Part shown: positions 8,692 through 17,127 of the stretch, piece by piece
How positions within the stretch are numbered: position 1 is the first letter of the stretch
How the letters are laid out: each line of letters begins with the position of its first letter
From: Planctomycetota bacterium
Lineage (GTDB): Bacteria > Planctomycetota > UBA11346
NCBI GenBank assembly: GCA_023150565.1
Contig: JAKLKR010000018.1
Location: 1-41,847, forward strand
Reading direction: 5' to 3'
DNA length: 41,847 nt
The notes under the pieces: model-generated
Seen by the model: the letters and a program-made list of their open reading frames with translations, nothing else
Database searches by the model: none
What the model was told of the DNA's origin: nothing
Translations under genes and position numbers: made by a program

Positions 8692-9873
8692 ATGACCGTC
8701 GTGCGCGACTCCGCCCCTGCCCGCCTGCCCCCGCCGCTGCCCCTGCGGCTGGCGGACGTGGCGCTGGTGCAGGCGTTGCGCGGCTGGGGCTGGCGGCCGG
8801 CGCTGCTCGGCCTCGACCGCGCCCTGCCGGCGCTGGCGGTGGCGGTGCTGGTGCTGGGGGTGCCGCTGGCCTGGGCCAACGGCGCCATGGACCTGGCCGG
8901 GGTGTCGCAGCTGGGGCGCTACTGCTGCCTGGCGGTGATGGCCATCGGCCTCGATCTGGTGTGGGGCTATGCCGGCGCCCTCAGCATGTGCCAGGCGCTG
9001 TTCTTCACCCTCGGCGGCTACTGCCTCGGGCTGCACCTGTGCCTGCACGGGCCGCTCGACGGCCAGGGCATCCCGCGCGCCCTCTATGTGGTGTCGAGCG
9101 AGGTGGGCGCGGTCACCCTGCCGTGGTTCTGGCAGCCCTTCGACTCCTTCCTGTTCAGCCTGGCGATGGTCGCGCTGGTGCCCGGGCTGGCGGCCTTCGC
9201 CTTCGGCTGGCTGGCCTTCCGCAGCCGCATCCGCGGGGTCTACTTCTCGATCATCACCCAGGCGCTCACGGTGGCGGCCTGGCTGCTGTTCTGCCGCAAC
9301 GACCTGCGCCTGTGCGGCACCAACGGCCTGACCAATTTCACCGAGCTGCTCGGCTGTTCGCTGGCCTCGCCGGCGACCAAGCTCGGGCTCTACCTGGCCT
9401 CGGCCGCGCTGCTGATCGGCACCGCCGCCTTCGCCCTCTGGCTGGTGTCGACGCGCTTCGGCAAGGTGCTGGTGGCGGTGCGCGACAGCGAGGCCCGCCT
9501 GCGCTTCGCCGGCTGGCAGCCGGTGTGGTTCAAGAGCGCGGTGTTCGCCCTCGCCGCCGCCCTCGCCGGCCTGGGCGGTGCGCTCTACGCCCCCCAGACC
9601 GGGATCATCACCCCGGCCAACATGCAGGCGGTGGAATCCATCCTGGTGGTGGTGTGGGTGGCGGTGGGCGGGCGCGGCACCGTCACCGGCGCCGCCCTCG
9701 GCGCGGTGGGGGTCAACCTGCTCTACGCCATCCTCACCACCCACCTGCCCAAGCTGTGGCCGTTCCTGCTCGGCGGCCTGTTCGTGGGCGCGGTGCTGTT
9801 CCTGCCCGAGGGCGTGGTCGGCCTGTGGCGCCGCCTGGTGGCGCGCGCGCGCCCGGCCGGGGCCCTGCCATGA
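8692..9873 (+). CDS. urtC: Urea ABC transporter permease UrtC
   Basis: The product (393 residues from ATG 8692) is a polytopic inner-membrane permease of the LivM/UrtC branched-chain type. Hydrophobic helices run through most of the length, including WGYAGALSMCQALFFTLGGY, FRSRIRGVYFSIITQALT and a C-terminal VGGRGTVTGAALGAV. The pair WGYAGALS/CQALFF and NGLTNF are typical of UrtC. Together with UrtB it would form the channel driven by UrtD and UrtE, but no urtA or urtB gene precedes it: the next gene upstream is a divergent Calx-beta gene. The ATG at 8647 is an in-frame alternative, but it falls inside a perfect palindrome. The stop overlaps the urtD start by four bases (ATGA), so translation is probably coupled. 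Confidence 0.9.
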   Translation: MTVVRDSAPARLPPPLPLRLADVALVQALRGWGWRPALLGLDRALPALAVAVLVLGVPLAWANGAMDLAGVSQLGRYCCLAVMAIGLDLVWGYAGALSMCQALFFTLGGYCLGLHLCLHGPLDGQGIPRALYVVSSEVGAVTLPWFWQPFDSFLFSLAMVALVPGLAAFAFGWLAFRSRIRGVYFSIITQALTVAAWLLFCRNDLRLCGTNGLTNFTELLGCSLASPATKLGLYLASAALLIGTAAFALWLVSTRFGKVLVAVRDSEARLRFAGWQPVWFKSAVFALAAALAGLGGALYAPQTGIITPANMQAVESILVVVWVAVGGRGTVTGAALGAVGVNLLYAILTTHLPKLWPFLLGGLFVGAVLFLPEGVVGLWRRLVARARPAGALP

Positions 9874-10628
9874 GCGCCGCCGCCGACCTGCTCCAGCTCA
9901 CCGAGGTGACCGCGGTGTTCGACGGCTTCAAGGCGCTCGACATCAGCTATTTCGCCGTCGACCGCGGCGAGCTGCGGGTGGTGATCGGGCCCAACGGCGC
10001 CGGCAAGACCACCCTCTGCGACGTGATCAGCGGCAAGACCGCCCCCACCAGCGGGCGGGTGGTGTTCGACGACCACGACATCACCGGCTGGCGCGACACC
10101 GCCATCGCTGCCCTCGGGGTGGGGCGCAAGTTCCAGACCCCGTCGGTGTTCGACAGCCTGACGGTGGCGGAAAACCTCGAGCTGGCGCTGCCCGGGCGGC
10201 GCTCGGTGTGGGGCGCGCTGGTGGCGCGGCTGTCGAGCGAGGAGCGCGACCGCATCGACGCCCAGCTCAAACGGGTGCGCCTCGACCGCGAGCGCGACCG
10301 CCCGGCGCGGCTGCTCAGCCACGGCCAGCGCCAGTGGCTGGAGATCTCCATGCTCATGCTCTCGCGCCCCCGCCTGCTGCTGGTCGACGAGCCCGCCGCC
10401 GGGCTCACCGACCACGAGACCGCCCTCACCGCCGAGCTGCTGCTGGAGCTGAAGGGCGAACACACCCTGATCGTGATCGAGCACGACATGTCCTTCGTGC
10501 GCCGCCTGGGCGGCATCGTCACCGTGCTGTGCGAGGGCAAGGTGCTGGCCCAGGGCCCGCTCGACCAGGTCAGCGCCGACGAGCGCGTGCGCGCCGCCTA
10601 CCTCGGCCGCGCCAAGAAGGCGGGCTAG
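9870..10628 (+). CDS. urtD: Urea ABC transporter ATP-binding protein UrtD
   Basis: The 252-residue ATPase has Walker A GPNGAGKT (residues 40-47), a Q-loop around KFQTPSVF (87-94), signature LSHGQ (149-153) and Walker B LLLVDEP (169-175). The KFQTPSVFDSLTVAENLELAL stretch is characteristic of UrtD within the LivG-like family. It energises urea import at the inner face of the cytoplasmic membrane with UrtE and the permeases UrtB/UrtC. It overlaps the urtC stop by four bases. Downstream, 187 bases without a gene separate it from urtE and contain a long palindromic repeat, an unusual break inside this otherwise tight operon. Confidence 0.93.
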   Translation: MSAAADLLQLTEVTAVFDGFKALDISYFAVDRGELRVVIGPNGAGKTTLCDVISGKTAPTSGRVVFDDHDITGWRDTAIAALGVGRKFQTPSVFDSLTVAENLELALPGRRSVWGALVARLSSEERDRIDAQLKRVRLDRERDRPARLLSHGQRQWLEISMLMLSRPRLLLVDEPAAGLTDHETALTAELLLELKGEHTLIVIEHDMSFVRRLGGIVTVLCEGKVLAQGPLDQVSADERVRAAYLGRAKKAG

Positions 10629-10675
10629 CCACCATGGCGTTCGGCAACGCACAGGCAGAACCACCCAAGAGGTTA

Positions 10676-10768
10676 CAGGATGGGGAGGATCCGCCTGCGG
10701 CGGGCAGGATGGGGAGGAGCAGATGGCCATCCTACCCATCCTGCCGGCGCAGCCGATCCTCCCCATCT
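10676..10768. repeat. Long imperfect palindrome (REP/MITE-like) between urtD and urtE
   Basis: Two arms of about 40 bases face each other around an 11-base loop (10719-10729). Each arm holds two copies of a 14-base unit, CAGGATGGGGAGGA: exact at 10676-10689 and 10705-10718, and inverted with small changes at 10730-10743 and 10754-10767. The arms differ by a few bases only in their middle. As RNA it would form a long stem in the urtD-urtE message. The rest of the 187-base gap shows no gene. The structure fits a non-autonomous palindromic element, but only one copy is visible in this window. Confidence 0.8.
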
Positions 10769-10815
10769 TGTAAACTCCTTACGCTTGGCGTCGCTAAACG
10801 CCATTGGGGCTAGCC

Positions 10816-11511
10816 ATGCTTGCGGTCGACGGTCTGGCGGTGGCCTATGGCGCGGTGCAGGCGGTGGCGGGGGTGAGCATCCGCGCCCCCGCCGGCGAGG
10901 TCACCTGCATCATGGGCCGCAACGGGGTGGGCAAGACCACCCTGCTGCGCGCGATCATGGGCCAGCTGCCGGCGCGCGCCGGCAGCGTGCGCCTGGGCGA
11001 CGCCGACCTCACCGCCCAGCCCGCCCACCGCCGCGCCCGCGCCGGCATCGCCCTGGTGCCGCAGGGGCGCGAGATCTTCCCGCGCCTGACCGTGCGCGAG
11101 AACCTCGAGGTGGCGTGGAGCGCGCTCGGCCGGCGCGACCCGGCGGCGATCGAGCGGGCGGTGGAATCCTTCCCCATCCTGCGCCAGTTCGCCCGCCGCC
11201 ACGGCGGCGACCTCTCGGGCGGGCAGCAGCAGCAGCTCGCCATCGCCCGCGCCCTGGTGGGCGGCCCGCGCGTGCTGCTGCTCGACGAGCCCACCGAGGG
11301 CATCCAGCCCAACGTCATCGACGAGATCGGCGTGGTGTTGCGCCGGCTCGCCGCCGAGCACGGCCTGGCGGTGGTGCTGGTCGAGCAGTACGTCGACTTC
11401 GTGCGCGAGGTCGGCACCCGCTTCTACGCCCTCGACCGCGGCAAGGTGGTGGCCGAGGGCCCGACCGCCGAGCTGACCGACGAGGTGGTGCACCGGCACC
11501 TCAGCGTATGA
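10816..11511 (+). CDS. urtE: Urea ABC transporter ATP-binding protein UrtE
   Basis: The 231-residue protein has Walker A GRNGVGKT (residues 34-41), signature [15 protein letters not shown] and Walker [19 protein letters not shown]. The DEPTEGIQP string is the usual mark of UrtE as opposed to LivF. The start is set at ATG 10816; an upstream TTG (10804) would add four residues but has no support. It pairs with UrtD as the second ATPase of the urea importer. Its stop overlaps the ureD start by four bases, which joins transport and urease genes in one translationally coupled operon. Confidence 0.93.
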   Translation: MLAVDGLAVAYGAVQAVAGVSIRAPAGEVTCIMGRNGVGKTTLLRAIMGQLPARAGSVRLGDADLTAQPAHRRARAGIALVPQGREIFPRLTVRENLEVAWSALGRRDPAAIERAVESFPILRQFARRHGGDLSGGQQQQLAIARALVGGPRVLLLDEPTEGIQPNVIDEIGVVLRRLAAEHGLAVVLVEQYVDFVREVGTRFYALDRGKVVAEGPTAELTDEVVHRHLSV

Positions 11512-12329
11512 GCATCGGCCTGCTCTCCGCCGGCATGGGGCGCCTGGGCGCGGCGCTGGTCGACGGCGCCAGCGCGGTGGTCGAGGCCGCCGCCAGCGAT
11601 CCGCTCAAGCTGCTGGTGGCGGTGCCGCGCGGGCGCTGCGCCTGGGCCTACGCCACCACCTACGGCGGCGGCCTGCTCGCCGGCGACAGCGTCGACCTGG
11701 AGGTCGCGGCCGGGGCGGGCGCGCGCCTGCTGCTCGCCACCCAGGCCAGCACCAAGGTCTACCGCAGCGACGACGGGCGCAGCGCCTTCCAGCGCGTGCG
11801 CGCGCGCGTCGCCGCCGGCGCCCTGCTCGCCTCGCTGGCCGATCCCGTCACCCCCTTCGCCGGCGCGCGCCTGGTGCAGCGCACCGCCATCGACTGCGAT
11901 CCCGCCGGCTCGCTGCTGTGGTGCGAGGCGGTGACCGCCGGGCGGGTGGCGCGCGCCGAGCGCTGGACCTGCGCGAGCTTTTCCAGCCGCATCGACCTGA
12001 CCGTGGGCGGCCGCCTGCTGGCGCGCGACGCCCTGCTGCTCGACCCCGCCGACGGCGACCTGCCGGCGCGCCTGGGGCCGTGCGGGGCGCTCGCCACCCT
12101 CGTCGCCGGCGGCCCGCTGCTGGCGGAGCGGGCGGCGGCGATGGTTGCCGCGGTGGCGGCGCGCCCGTTCGGCGCCTGGCCGCTGGCCACCGCCGCCCCG
12201 CTCGCCGGCTGGGGGGTGCTGGTGCGCATCGGCGCGCACGAGCGCGAGTCGCTCGAACGCCTGCTGCGCGCCCTGCTCGGCGACCTGCGCCCGCTGCTGG
12301 GCGACGACCCCTACGACCGGAGGCCGTGA
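11508..12329 (+). CDS. ureD: Urease accessory protein UreD
   Basis: The 273-residue product matches UreD/UreH, the scaffold that binds apo-urease and, with UreF and UreG, delivers nickel. Visible family segments are [43 protein letters not shown] and the [17 protein letters not shown] region. It overlaps urtE by four bases, and its stop is directly followed by the ureAB ATG with no gap. A GGAGG at 12319-12323, inside the ureD end, serves as ribosome-binding site for ureAB. The position at the head of the urease genes is common in bacteria. Confidence 0.93.
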   Translation: MSIGLLSAGMGRLGAALVDGASAVVEAAASDPLKLLVAVPRGRCAWAYATTYGGGLLAGDSVDLEVAAGAGARLLLATQASTKVYRSDDGRSAFQRVRARVAAGALLASLADPVTPFAGARLVQRTAIDCDPAGSLLWCEAVTAGRVARAERWTCASFSSRIDLTVGGRLLARDALLLDPADGDLPARLGPCGALATLVAGGPLLAERAAAMVAAVAARPFGAWPLATAAPLAGWGVLVRIGAHERESLERLLRALLGDLRPLLGDDPYDRRP

Positions 12330-13097
12330 ATGCACCTCAGCCCGCACGAGATCGACAAGCTGCTCATCGCCCAGGTCGGGCTGCTGGCCCAGCGCCGCCT
12401 GGCGCGCGGCCTGCGCCTGAACCATCCCGAGGCGGTGGGGCTGATCGCCCTGGTGGTGCTCGAGCTGATCCGCGACGGGCGCCATTCGGTGGCCGAGCTG
12501 ATGGCCGCCGGACGCACCCTGCTCGGCCGCCGCCAGGTGCTGCCGGGGGTGCCGGCGCTGGTGCCGGCGGTGCAGGTCGAAGGCACCTTCCCCGACGGTG
12601 CCAAGCTGGTCACGGTGCACGACCCGGTGTGCGCGCTGGACGGCGACCTCGCCCTCGCCCTGCACGGCAGCTTCCTGCCGGTGCCGGCCCTGGCCGCCTT
12701 CGGCGAGGCCGCAGGCGACGAGCCGGGGGCGGTGACGGTGGCGGCGGGCGCGATCGCGCTCAACGCCGGGCGCGACACCGCCGAGCTGGCGGTCACCAAC
12801 CGCGCCGACCGCCCGATCCAGGTCGGCAGCCACTACCACCTGGTCGAGGTCAACCCGCTGCTCGAGCTCGACCGCGCGCGCGCCTACGGCATGCGCCTGG
12901 ACATCCCCGCCGGCACCGCGGTGCGCTTCGAGCCGGGCGAGACCCGGCGGGTGCCGGTGGTGGCGATCGCCGGGGCGCGGGTGATCCGCGGCGGCAACGC
13001 CCTCGCCGACGGGCCGGTGTCGCCCGCCGGGCTGGCGGCGGCGATGGTGCGGGTGGCGGCGCGCGGCTTCGCCCACCGCGCGGAGGGCGCGCCATGA
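12330..13097 (+). CDS. ureAB: Urease gamma-beta fusion subunit
   Basis: The 255-residue product joins the two small urease subunits. Residues 1-100 are UreA (gamma): [54 protein letters not shown]. Residues 145-255 are UreB (beta): [55 protein letters not shown]. The linker at 100-145 is extended and contains a degenerate second segment. Such fusions are known from Helicobacter UreA and from various other bacteria. With UreC it forms the nickel enzyme that splits urea to ammonia and carbamate. It is preceded by a good Shine-Dalgarno and overlaps ureC by four bases. Confidence 0.93.
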   Translation: MHLSPHEIDKLLIAQVGLLAQRRLARGLRLNHPEAVGLIALVVLELIRDGRHSVAELMAAGRTLLGRRQVLPGVPALVPAVQVEGTFPDGAKLVTVHDPVCALDGDLALALHGSFLPVPALAAFGEAAGDEPGAVTVAAGAIALNAGRDTAELAVTNRADRPIQVGSHYHLVEVNPLLELDRARAYGMRLDIPAGTAVRFEPGETRRVPVVAIAGARVIRGGNALADGPVSPAGLAAAMVRVAARGFAHRAEGAP

Positions 13098-14806
13098 GGA
13101 GCATCGACCGCGCCGCCTACGCCGCCCTCTACGGCCCCACCACCGGCGACCGCGTGCGCCTGGGCGACACCGGCCTGGTGGCCGAGGTCGAGCGCGACCT
13201 CGGCCACTACGGCGACGAATGCTGCTTCGGCGGCGGCAAGGTGCTGCGCGAGGGCATGGGCCAGGCCACCGGGGTGGCGGCCGCCGACGCCCTCGACGTG
13301 GTGGTGACCAACGCCCTGATCATCGACTGGAGCGGCATCTACAAGGCCGACATCGGCATCAAGGACGGGCGCATCGCCGCCATCGGCAAGGCCGGCAACC
13401 CCGATGTGATGGCGGGGGTGACCCCGGGCATGGTGGTGGGGGCGAGCACCGAGTGCATCGCCGGCGAGGGCCTGATCGCCACCGCCGGGGGCATCGACAG
13501 CCACATCCACTGGATCTGCCCGCAGCAGGTGGGCGAGGCCCTGGCCAGCGGCATCACCACCATGATCGGCGGCGGCACCGGCCCGGCGACCGGCACCTGC
13601 GCCACCACCTGCACCCCCAGCCCGCGCGACCTCGCGCTCATGCTGCAGGCGGTCGACGGCCTGCCGGTCAACGTCGGCTTCACCGGCAAGGGCAACAGCG
13701 CGCGCCCCGAGGGCCTGGTCGACATCGTGCGCGCCGGCGCCATCGGGCTCAAGCTGCACGAGGACTGGGGCACCACCCCGGCGGCGATCGCCGCCTGCCT
13801 GGCGGTGGCCGAGGACCACGACGTGCAGGTCACCATCCACACCGACACCCTCAACGAGTCGGCGGCGGTCGAGCACACCATCGCCGCCTTCGCCGGGCGC
13901 ACCATCCACGCCTACCACGCCGAGGGCGCCGGCGGCGGCCACGCCCCCGACATCATCCGGGTGTGCGGCGAGGCCAACGTGCTGCCCTCGTCCACCAACC
14001 CCACCCGGCCGTTCACCGTCAACACCATCGACGAGCACCTCGACATGCTGATGGTGTGCCACCACCTCGACCCCTCGATCCCCGAGGACGTGGCCTTCGC
14101 CGAGAGCCGCATCCGCGCCGAGACCATCGCCGCCGAGGACCACCTGCACGACCTCGGCGCGATTGCGATGATCAGCAGCGACAGCCAGGCGATGGGGCGC
14201 ATCGGCGAGGTCATCACCCGCGCCTGGCAGACCGCCCACGCCATGAAGCGCGCGCGCGGGCAGCTGGCGGGCGATCCCGCCGGCAACGACAACCGGCGCA
14301 TCCGCCGCTACATCGCCAAGTACACCATCAACCCGGCGATCACCCACGGCATCGCCCACGTGGTCGGCTCGCTCGAGCCCGGCAAGCTCGCCGACATCGT
14401 GCTGTGGCGGCCGGCGCTGTTCGGCATCAAGCCCGAGCTGGTGGTGAAGGGCGGCTTCATCGCCTGGAGCCAGATGGGCGACGCCAACGCCAGCATCCCC
14501 ACCCCGCAGCCGGTGATCATGCGTCCGATGTTCGGCGCCCACGGCCGCGCCGCCGCCACCACCAGCCTGGCCTTCGTCAGCCGCGCCGCCGCCGAGGACG
14601 GGGTCGGCCACGCCTACCGCCTGCAGCGCCGGGTCGAGGCGGTGCGTGGCTGCCGCGGCCTGGGCAAGAAGGACATGCGCCTCAACGACGCCTGCCCGCG
14701 CATCACCGTCGACCCCGAGACCTACCGGGTGACCGCCGACGGCGTGCACCTGGCGGGCGAGCCCGCCCGCACCCTGCCGCTGGCGCGGCTGTACTCGCTG
14801 TTCTGA
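13094..14806 (+). CDS. ureC: Urease alpha (catalytic) subunit UreC
   Basis: The 570-residue protein is a full-length urease alpha subunit. All catalytic residues are in place with a constant +3 offset from the Klebsiella numbering: nickel ligands His137 and His139 (SHIHW), the Lys220 that becomes carbamylated (GLKLHED), His222, His249, His275 and Asp363 (SSDSQAMGR). The flap residues Cys322-His323 (MVCHH) are also present. It hydrolyses urea in the cytoplasm, giving ammonia for assimilation. The start ATG 13094 overlaps the ureAB stop, and ureF begins 9 bases after its stop. It should be catalytically competent once nickel is loaded. Confidence 0.98.
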   Translation: MRSIDRAAYAALYGPTTGDRVRLGDTGLVAEVERDLGHYGDECCFGGGKVLREGMGQATGVAAADALDVVVTNALIIDWSGIYKADIGIKDGRIAAIGKAGNPDVMAGVTPGMVVGASTECIAGEGLIATAGGIDSHIHWICPQQVGEALASGITTMIGGGTGPATGTCATTCTPSPRDLALMLQAVDGLPVNVGFTGKGNSARPEGLVDIVRAGAIGLKLHEDWGTTPAAIAACLAVAEDHDVQVTIHTDTLNESAAVEHTIAAFAGRTIHAYHAEGAGGGHAPDIIRVCGEANVLPSSTNPTRPFTVNTIDEHLDMLMVCHHLDPSIPEDVAFAESRIRAETIAAEDHLHDLGAIAMISSDSQAMGRIGEVITRAWQTAHAMKRARGQLAGDPAGNDNRRIRRYIAKYTINPAITHGIAHVVGSLEPGKLADIVLWRPALFGIKPELVVKGGFIAWSQMGDANASIPTPQPVIMRPMFGAHGRAAATTSLAFVSRAAAEDGVGHAYRLQRRVEAVRGCRGLGKKDMRLNDACPRITVDPETYRVTADGVHLAGEPARTLPLARLYSLF

Positions 14807-14815
14807 GCGCCGGCG

Positions 14816-15463
14816 ATGGACTGGCTGCTGCTCCAGCTCGCCGATTCGGCCTTCCCCACCGGCGGCTTCGTGCACTCCGGCGGGCTGGAGGCGGCGGCGC
14901 GCCTCGGGCTGGTGGAGGGGGTGGGGCCGTGGCTGGAGCGCTCGCTGCGCCACGCCGGCCGCGCCCAGCTGCCGCTGGTGGGCGCCGGCTGGGATGACGG
15001 CGGGCTCGACGCCGCCGACGCCCTCGCCGAGGCCTGGATCCGCGACCCCGCCGCCAACCGCGCCAGCCGCGGCCAGGGCCAGGCGTGGGTGGGCACCGCC
15101 GCCGCCGCCTTCCCCTCGCCGGCGCTGGCCGCGCTCAAGCGCCGGCTGCGCGCCGGCGAGCTGCACGGCCACCTCGCGCCGCTGTGCGGGCGGGTGCTGG
15201 CCGAGCTGGGCCAGGCGCGGCGTCGCGCCCAGGAGCTGTTCCTGTTCCTGCACCTGCGCGCCGGCATCTCGACCGCGGTGCGCCTGGGGCTGGCGGGCCC
15301 GCTCGAAGCCCAGCGCCTGCAGGCCGCGCTGGCGGGCGCGCTCGACGCCACCCTCGCCGCCTGCGGCGCCCTGGGCACCGACGACCTCGCCGCCACCGCG
15401 CCCCTGTGCGACCTCGCCCAGGGCCACCACGACCGCCTCGACACCCGCATCTTCGCCACCTGA
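14816..15463 (+). CDS. ureF: Urease accessory protein UreF
   Basis: The 215-residue, mostly helical product starts with [24 protein letters not shown], the signature segment of UreF (SDxxFPxGxFxHSxGLE). UreF bridges UreD and UreG and acts in GTP-dependent nickel insertion into UreC. The C-terminal [27 protein letters not shown] matches the family end, where the last residues touch UreG. It lies between ureC and ureG with short gaps of 9 and 7 bases. No UreE-like gene is found before or after it. Confidence 0.92.
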   Translation: MDWLLLQLADSAFPTGGFVHSGGLEAAARLGLVEGVGPWLERSLRHAGRAQLPLVGAGWDDGGLDAADALAEAWIRDPAANRASRGQGQAWVGTAAAAFPSPALAALKRRLRAGELHGHLAPLCGRVLAELGQARRRAQELFLFLHLRAGISTAVRLGLAGPLEAQRLQAALAGALDATLAACGALGTDDLAATAPLCDLAQGHHDRLDTRIFAT

Positions 15464-15470
15464 GGCCGCC

Positions 15471-16214
15471 ATGCTCAAGCACATCGTCCCGCTCGTCCCC
15501 GGCCACGACCACGGCCATCCCCACACCCACGAGCACCTCGACCACCCCGGGCGCTACGACCAGCGCGAGCATCCGCTGGCGCGCGACTTCGGCGAGCGCG
15601 CCTTCACCGTCGGGGTGGGTGGGCCGGTAGGCAGTGGCAAGACCGCGCTGATGCTCCAGCTCTGCCGCCGGCTGCGCGCGACCATGAACCTGGCGGCGGT
15701 GACCAACGACATCTTCACCAAGGAGGACGGCGAGTTCCTGGTGCGCCACCAGGCGCTGGAGCCGGAGCGCATCCGCGCGGTCGAGACCGGCGGCTGCCCG
15801 CACGCCGCCATCCGCGAGGACATCTCGGCCAACCTGGTGGCGCTGGAGGAGCTGCATGCGCGCTTCGATCCCGAGCTGCTGCTGATCGAGAGCGGCGGCG
15901 ACAACCTGGCCGCCAACTACAGCCGCGAGCTGGCCGACTACATCATCTACGTCATCGACGTGGCCGGTGGCGACAAGGTGCCGCGCAAGGGCGGCCCCGG
16001 CATCACCCAGAGCGACCTGCTGGTGATCAACAAGACCGACCTGGCGCCGCACGTGGGCGCCGACCTGGCGGTGATGGAGCGCGACGCCCGGCGCATGCGC
16101 GGCGATGGCCCCACGGTGTTCGCCCAGGTCAAGCACGGCGAGGGGGTCGATGCCATCATCGCCCACATCCTCGCCGCCTGGCGCGCGGTCCGGGGGTCGG
16201 CTGCAACCGTCTGA
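15471..16214 (+). CDS. ureG: Urease accessory GTPase UreG with His-rich N-terminus
   Basis: The 247-residue protein is a SIMIBI-class GTPase: P-loop GPVGSGKT (51-58), the nickel-binding Cys109-Pro110-His111 motif, ESGGDNL (140-146) and NKTD (187-190). It is about 40 residues longer at the N-terminus than ordinary UreG, and seven of the 14 residues 12-25 are His ([15 protein letters not shown]). Such heads, known from plant and some actinobacterial UreG, can store nickel. Since ureE is absent from the operon, this head may replace the His-rich tail of UreE (inference). It is the last gene of the urea operon; a cluster of GCAACC repeats follows. Confidence 0.95.
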   Translation: MLKHIVPLVPGHDHGHPHTHEHLDHPGRYDQREHPLARDFGERAFTVGVGGPVGSGKTALMLQLCRRLRATMNLAAVTNDIFTKEDGEFLVRHQALEPERIRAVETGGCPHAAIREDISANLVALEELHARFDPELLLIESGGDNLAANYSRELADYIIYVIDVAGGDKVPRKGGPGITQSDLLVINKTDLAPHVGADLAVMERDARRMRGDGPTVFAQVKHGEGVDAIIAHILAAWRAVRGSAATV

Positions 16215-16280
16215 GTCGATTGAGCCTGCGTATGCAACCGGTGGCGCATCCGCATCGCTTGCAACGTTGTTACCGGTTGC
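16202..16280. promoter_or_regulatory. Cluster of GCAACC half-sites and inverted repeat after ureG
   Basis: GCAACCGGT at 16234-16242 faces ACCGGTTGC at 16272-16280 as a perfect 9-base inverted repeat. GCAACCGT (from 16203) and the palindrome CAACGTTG (16262-16269) lie nearby. This may be a binding site cluster for the following kinase gene or an mRNA hairpin ending the urea operon. There is no T-run. Confidence 0.35.
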
Positions 16281-16314
16281 CTGTGCTACCGGAGATGGGG
16301 ACAACCAGCCCACC

Positions 16315-17127
16315 ATGCCGCGCGGTGACCCCAGCAGTACGACCATCGATGTGCTGCAGGCCAATGTCCGGCTGCTGGCAGAAAAGGAGCGGCTCGAGCA
16401 CGAGCGCCAGCGCCTGCTTGAGCTCGACCGCATGCGCACCGAGTTCCTGGCGCGCGTCAGCCACGACCTGCGCACCCCGCTGGCCTCCATCATCGGTTTC
16501 AGCGACCTGCTGCTCAGCGACCAGCACCGCCTGATCAACCGCCAGCGCGAGAGCCTGGAGGCGATCAGCCGCAACGGCCATGCCCTGCTGGCGATGATCA
16601 ACGACCTGCTCGACCTCAGCACCCTCGAATCCGGGCAGATGCGCCTGGACCCGGCGCGGGTGCCGGTCGCCGACCTGATCGCCGACCTGCGCGCCGCCAC
16701 CGCCCCGGTACTCGATGTCGCCGGGCTCGAGGTGGACTGGCCGGCGGCCAAGGAGATCGCCGGGCTGGCGGCCTGGGCCGACCGCCGCCGCCTGCTCCAG
16801 GCGCTGGTCAACCTGGTCGACAACGCGCGCAAGTTCACCCCCCGGCGCGGCCGGGTGGTGATCAGCGCCGCCGGCGGCGAGGACGGCGGCGTGCGCCTGG
16901 GGGTGGCGGACAGCGGTCCGGGCATCCCCGAAAGCGAGCGCGAGCGCCTGTTCCGCCCGTTCGCGGTCAGCAGCGGCCGCGCCGCCGGCCACGGCCTCGG
17001 GCTGGCGATCGTGCGCGCCATCGTCGACCGCCATCGCGGCAGCCTGGCGGTCGCCGGCGGCCCCGGCCGCGGCTGCCAGATCACCCTCACCCTGCCGCCC
17101 TATCCCGTCAACGGGAGCGTCCTATGA
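16315..17127 (+). CDS. Soluble sensor histidine kinase
   Basis: The 270-residue kinase has no membrane segment. A short coiled-coil (residues 12-42) leads into the HisKA domain with phospho-acceptor His50 (FLARVSHDLRTPLASII). The HATPase domain follows with the N box around Asn166 and Asn170 (LQALVNLVDNARKFTP), G1 VADSGPGIPE and G2 GHGLGLAIV. No sensory domain is visible, so the signal must come from a partner or the coiled-coil. The ATG at 16315 is chosen because the coiled-coil and kinase core follow it directly; the longer open frame overlaps ureG. It overlaps the next gene by four bases, so kinase and regulator are a cognate pair. Confidence 0.88.
   Translation: MPRGDPSSTTIDVLQANVRLLAEKERLEHERQRLLELDRMRTEFLARVSHDLRTPLASIIGFSDLLLSDQHRLINRQRESLEAISRNGHALLAMINDLLDLSTLESGQMRLDPARVPVADLIADLRAATAPVLDVAGLEVDWPAAKEIAGLAAWADRRRLLQALVNLVDNARKFTPRRGRVVISAAGGEDGGVRLGVADSGPGIPESERERLFRPFAVSSGRAAGHGLGLAIVRAIVDRHRGSLAVAGGPGRGCQITLTLPPYPVNGSVL

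Noticed and set aside
11918..14806. 962-residue frame ending as ureC
   Set aside because: Only the last 570 residues are urease alpha; the front part reads ureD and ureAB in a wrong frame. The real start is ATG 13094.
12884..15526. 880-residue open frame on the minus strand across ureC
   Set aside because: It is the antisense of ureAB-ureC-ureF, made of His/Gly/Ala/Arg-rich low-complexity sequence. Long open shadow frames are expected at this GC content.
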